A DNA stretch of 5,158 nt from an uncultured Alphaproteobacteria bacterium (lineage in GTDB: Bacteria > Pseudomonadota > Alphaproteobacteria > RF32 > CAG-239): assembly GCA_946618745.1 (NCBI GenBank), contig CAMOLN010000093.1, positions 1 through 5,158 of the forward strand, read 5' to 3'. This document shows, in pieces, positions 4,798 to 5,158 of the stretch. Under the pieces are notes generated by a model. The model searched no databases, was not told where the DNA came from, and saw nothing but the letters and a program-made list of their open reading frames with translations. Numbering within the stretch: the first letter of the stretch is position 1; every line of letters begins with the position of its first letter. The translations under genes were made by a program, and so were the position numbers.

Positions 4798-5158
4798 ATG
4801 GAATACATCATTAATTTATCGATTTTATTTTGTATATACGGAATTTTGGCCTTGTCGTTGAATATGGTCATCGGCATGAGCGGCTTGGTATCTTTGGCAC
4901 AAGCGGCATTTTACGGTATCGGAGCCTATGCTACGGCGATTGGTATGACGCAATTGGGTTTAGAATTTTTCTCTTCCATATTGCTCGGCATGGCCATCAA
5001 TATCGCAATAGCCTTTGTCGTCGGTAAAATCTTGTCGCGCTTCCAGTATGATTATTACGCTATTGTTTCCGCCGGTCTTTCCGTGATTGTTTTTGCCGTG
5101 TTGCTGAATTGGAAAGAAGTTACCAACGGTGCTTTGGGCATTTACGGTATCGGCAAAC
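4798..5158 (+). CDS. livM: Branched-chain amino acid type ABC transporter permease LivM (5' part, runs off window)
   Basis: The first 120 residues are present and the frame is open to the window edge. The family pattern is clear: ILALSLNMVIGMSGLVSLAQ (16-35) followed by AAFYGIGAYATA (36-47) is the LivM signature region. FQYDYYAIVSAGLSVIVF (82-99) and NWKEVTNGALGIYGI (104-118) match the segment that reads roughly DYFAIVTL...NW..LTGG..GI in relatives. Hydrophobic segments lie near 5-26, 33-52, 58-80 and 86-103. GAGGA (4785-4789) lies inside the end of the binding protein gene, eight bases before the ATG, and the two genes are separated by four bases, so they should be co-transcribed and perhaps translationally coupled. 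LivM proteins usually exceed 300 residues, so well over half is missing. The ATPase genes livG and livF are expected downstream. Confidence 0.92.
   Translation, partial: MEYIINLSILFCIYGILALSLNMVIGMSGLVSLAQAAFYGIGAYATAIGMTQLGLEFFSSILLGMAINIAIAFVVGKILSRFQYDYYAIVSAGLSVIVFAVLLNWKEVTNGALGIYGIGK

Noticed and set aside
4830..5027. Plus-strand 65-codon frame inside livM
   Set aside because: It lies in another frame within livM, whose frame from 4798 is open to the window edge and matches family motifs. The alternative product is Arg/Tyr-rich without sense.

Overview
The window looks like a piece of chromosome from a fairly AT-rich Gram-negative bacterium, most likely an uncultured alphaproteobacterium. 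This placement is an inference. It rests on the prepilin-like N-terminus with the block GRSMIEMLGVLAI, which I associate from memory with gut and host-associated alphaproteobacterial genomes, and on a dispersed palindromic repeat of a type I recall from Rickettsiales-like and other bacteria. No rRNA, tRNA, CRISPR array, transposase or recombinase gene is visible.

Left part (1-1440): a convergent pair. A plus-strand gene enters from the left edge and ends at 639. It is an unrecognised, cysteine-containing and probably exported protein, followed by a strong intrinsic terminator. Facing it on the minus strand is a type IV pilin / pseudopilin-like gene (817-1419) with its own promoter, a good ribosome binding site and a strong terminator. 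Between the two terminators is a short minus-strand reading frame that may be the tail of a lost gene. The pilin gene is bounded by a 14/15 inverted repeat, one copy of which contains its ribosome binding site.

Middle (1440-2760): a divergent intergenic region holds a near-consensus sigma70-type promoter for a stand-alone membrane protein of the lysylphosphatidylglycerol synthase TM / YbhN (UPF0104) family (1655-2683). The 77-base gap after it contains a hairpin whose 3' arm includes the ribosome binding site of the next gene.

Right part (2761-5158): the beginning of a branched-chain amino acid type (HAAT family) ABC importer operon. It holds permease livH, a lipoprotein-type periplasmic binding protein (LivJ/LivK family), and permease livM, which runs off the right edge. 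The binding protein would capture the substrate outside the inner membrane, and LivH and LivM would form the channel. The two ATPases (LivG and LivF) are expected beyond 5158. The binding protein gene lies between the two permease genes. A dispersed palindromic repeat sits in the short livH/binding-protein spacer.

No clearly new biological system is apparent. The items most worth a second look are the possible invertible pilin segment, the hairpin that masks the livH ribosome binding site, and the dispersed repeat inside the liv operon.
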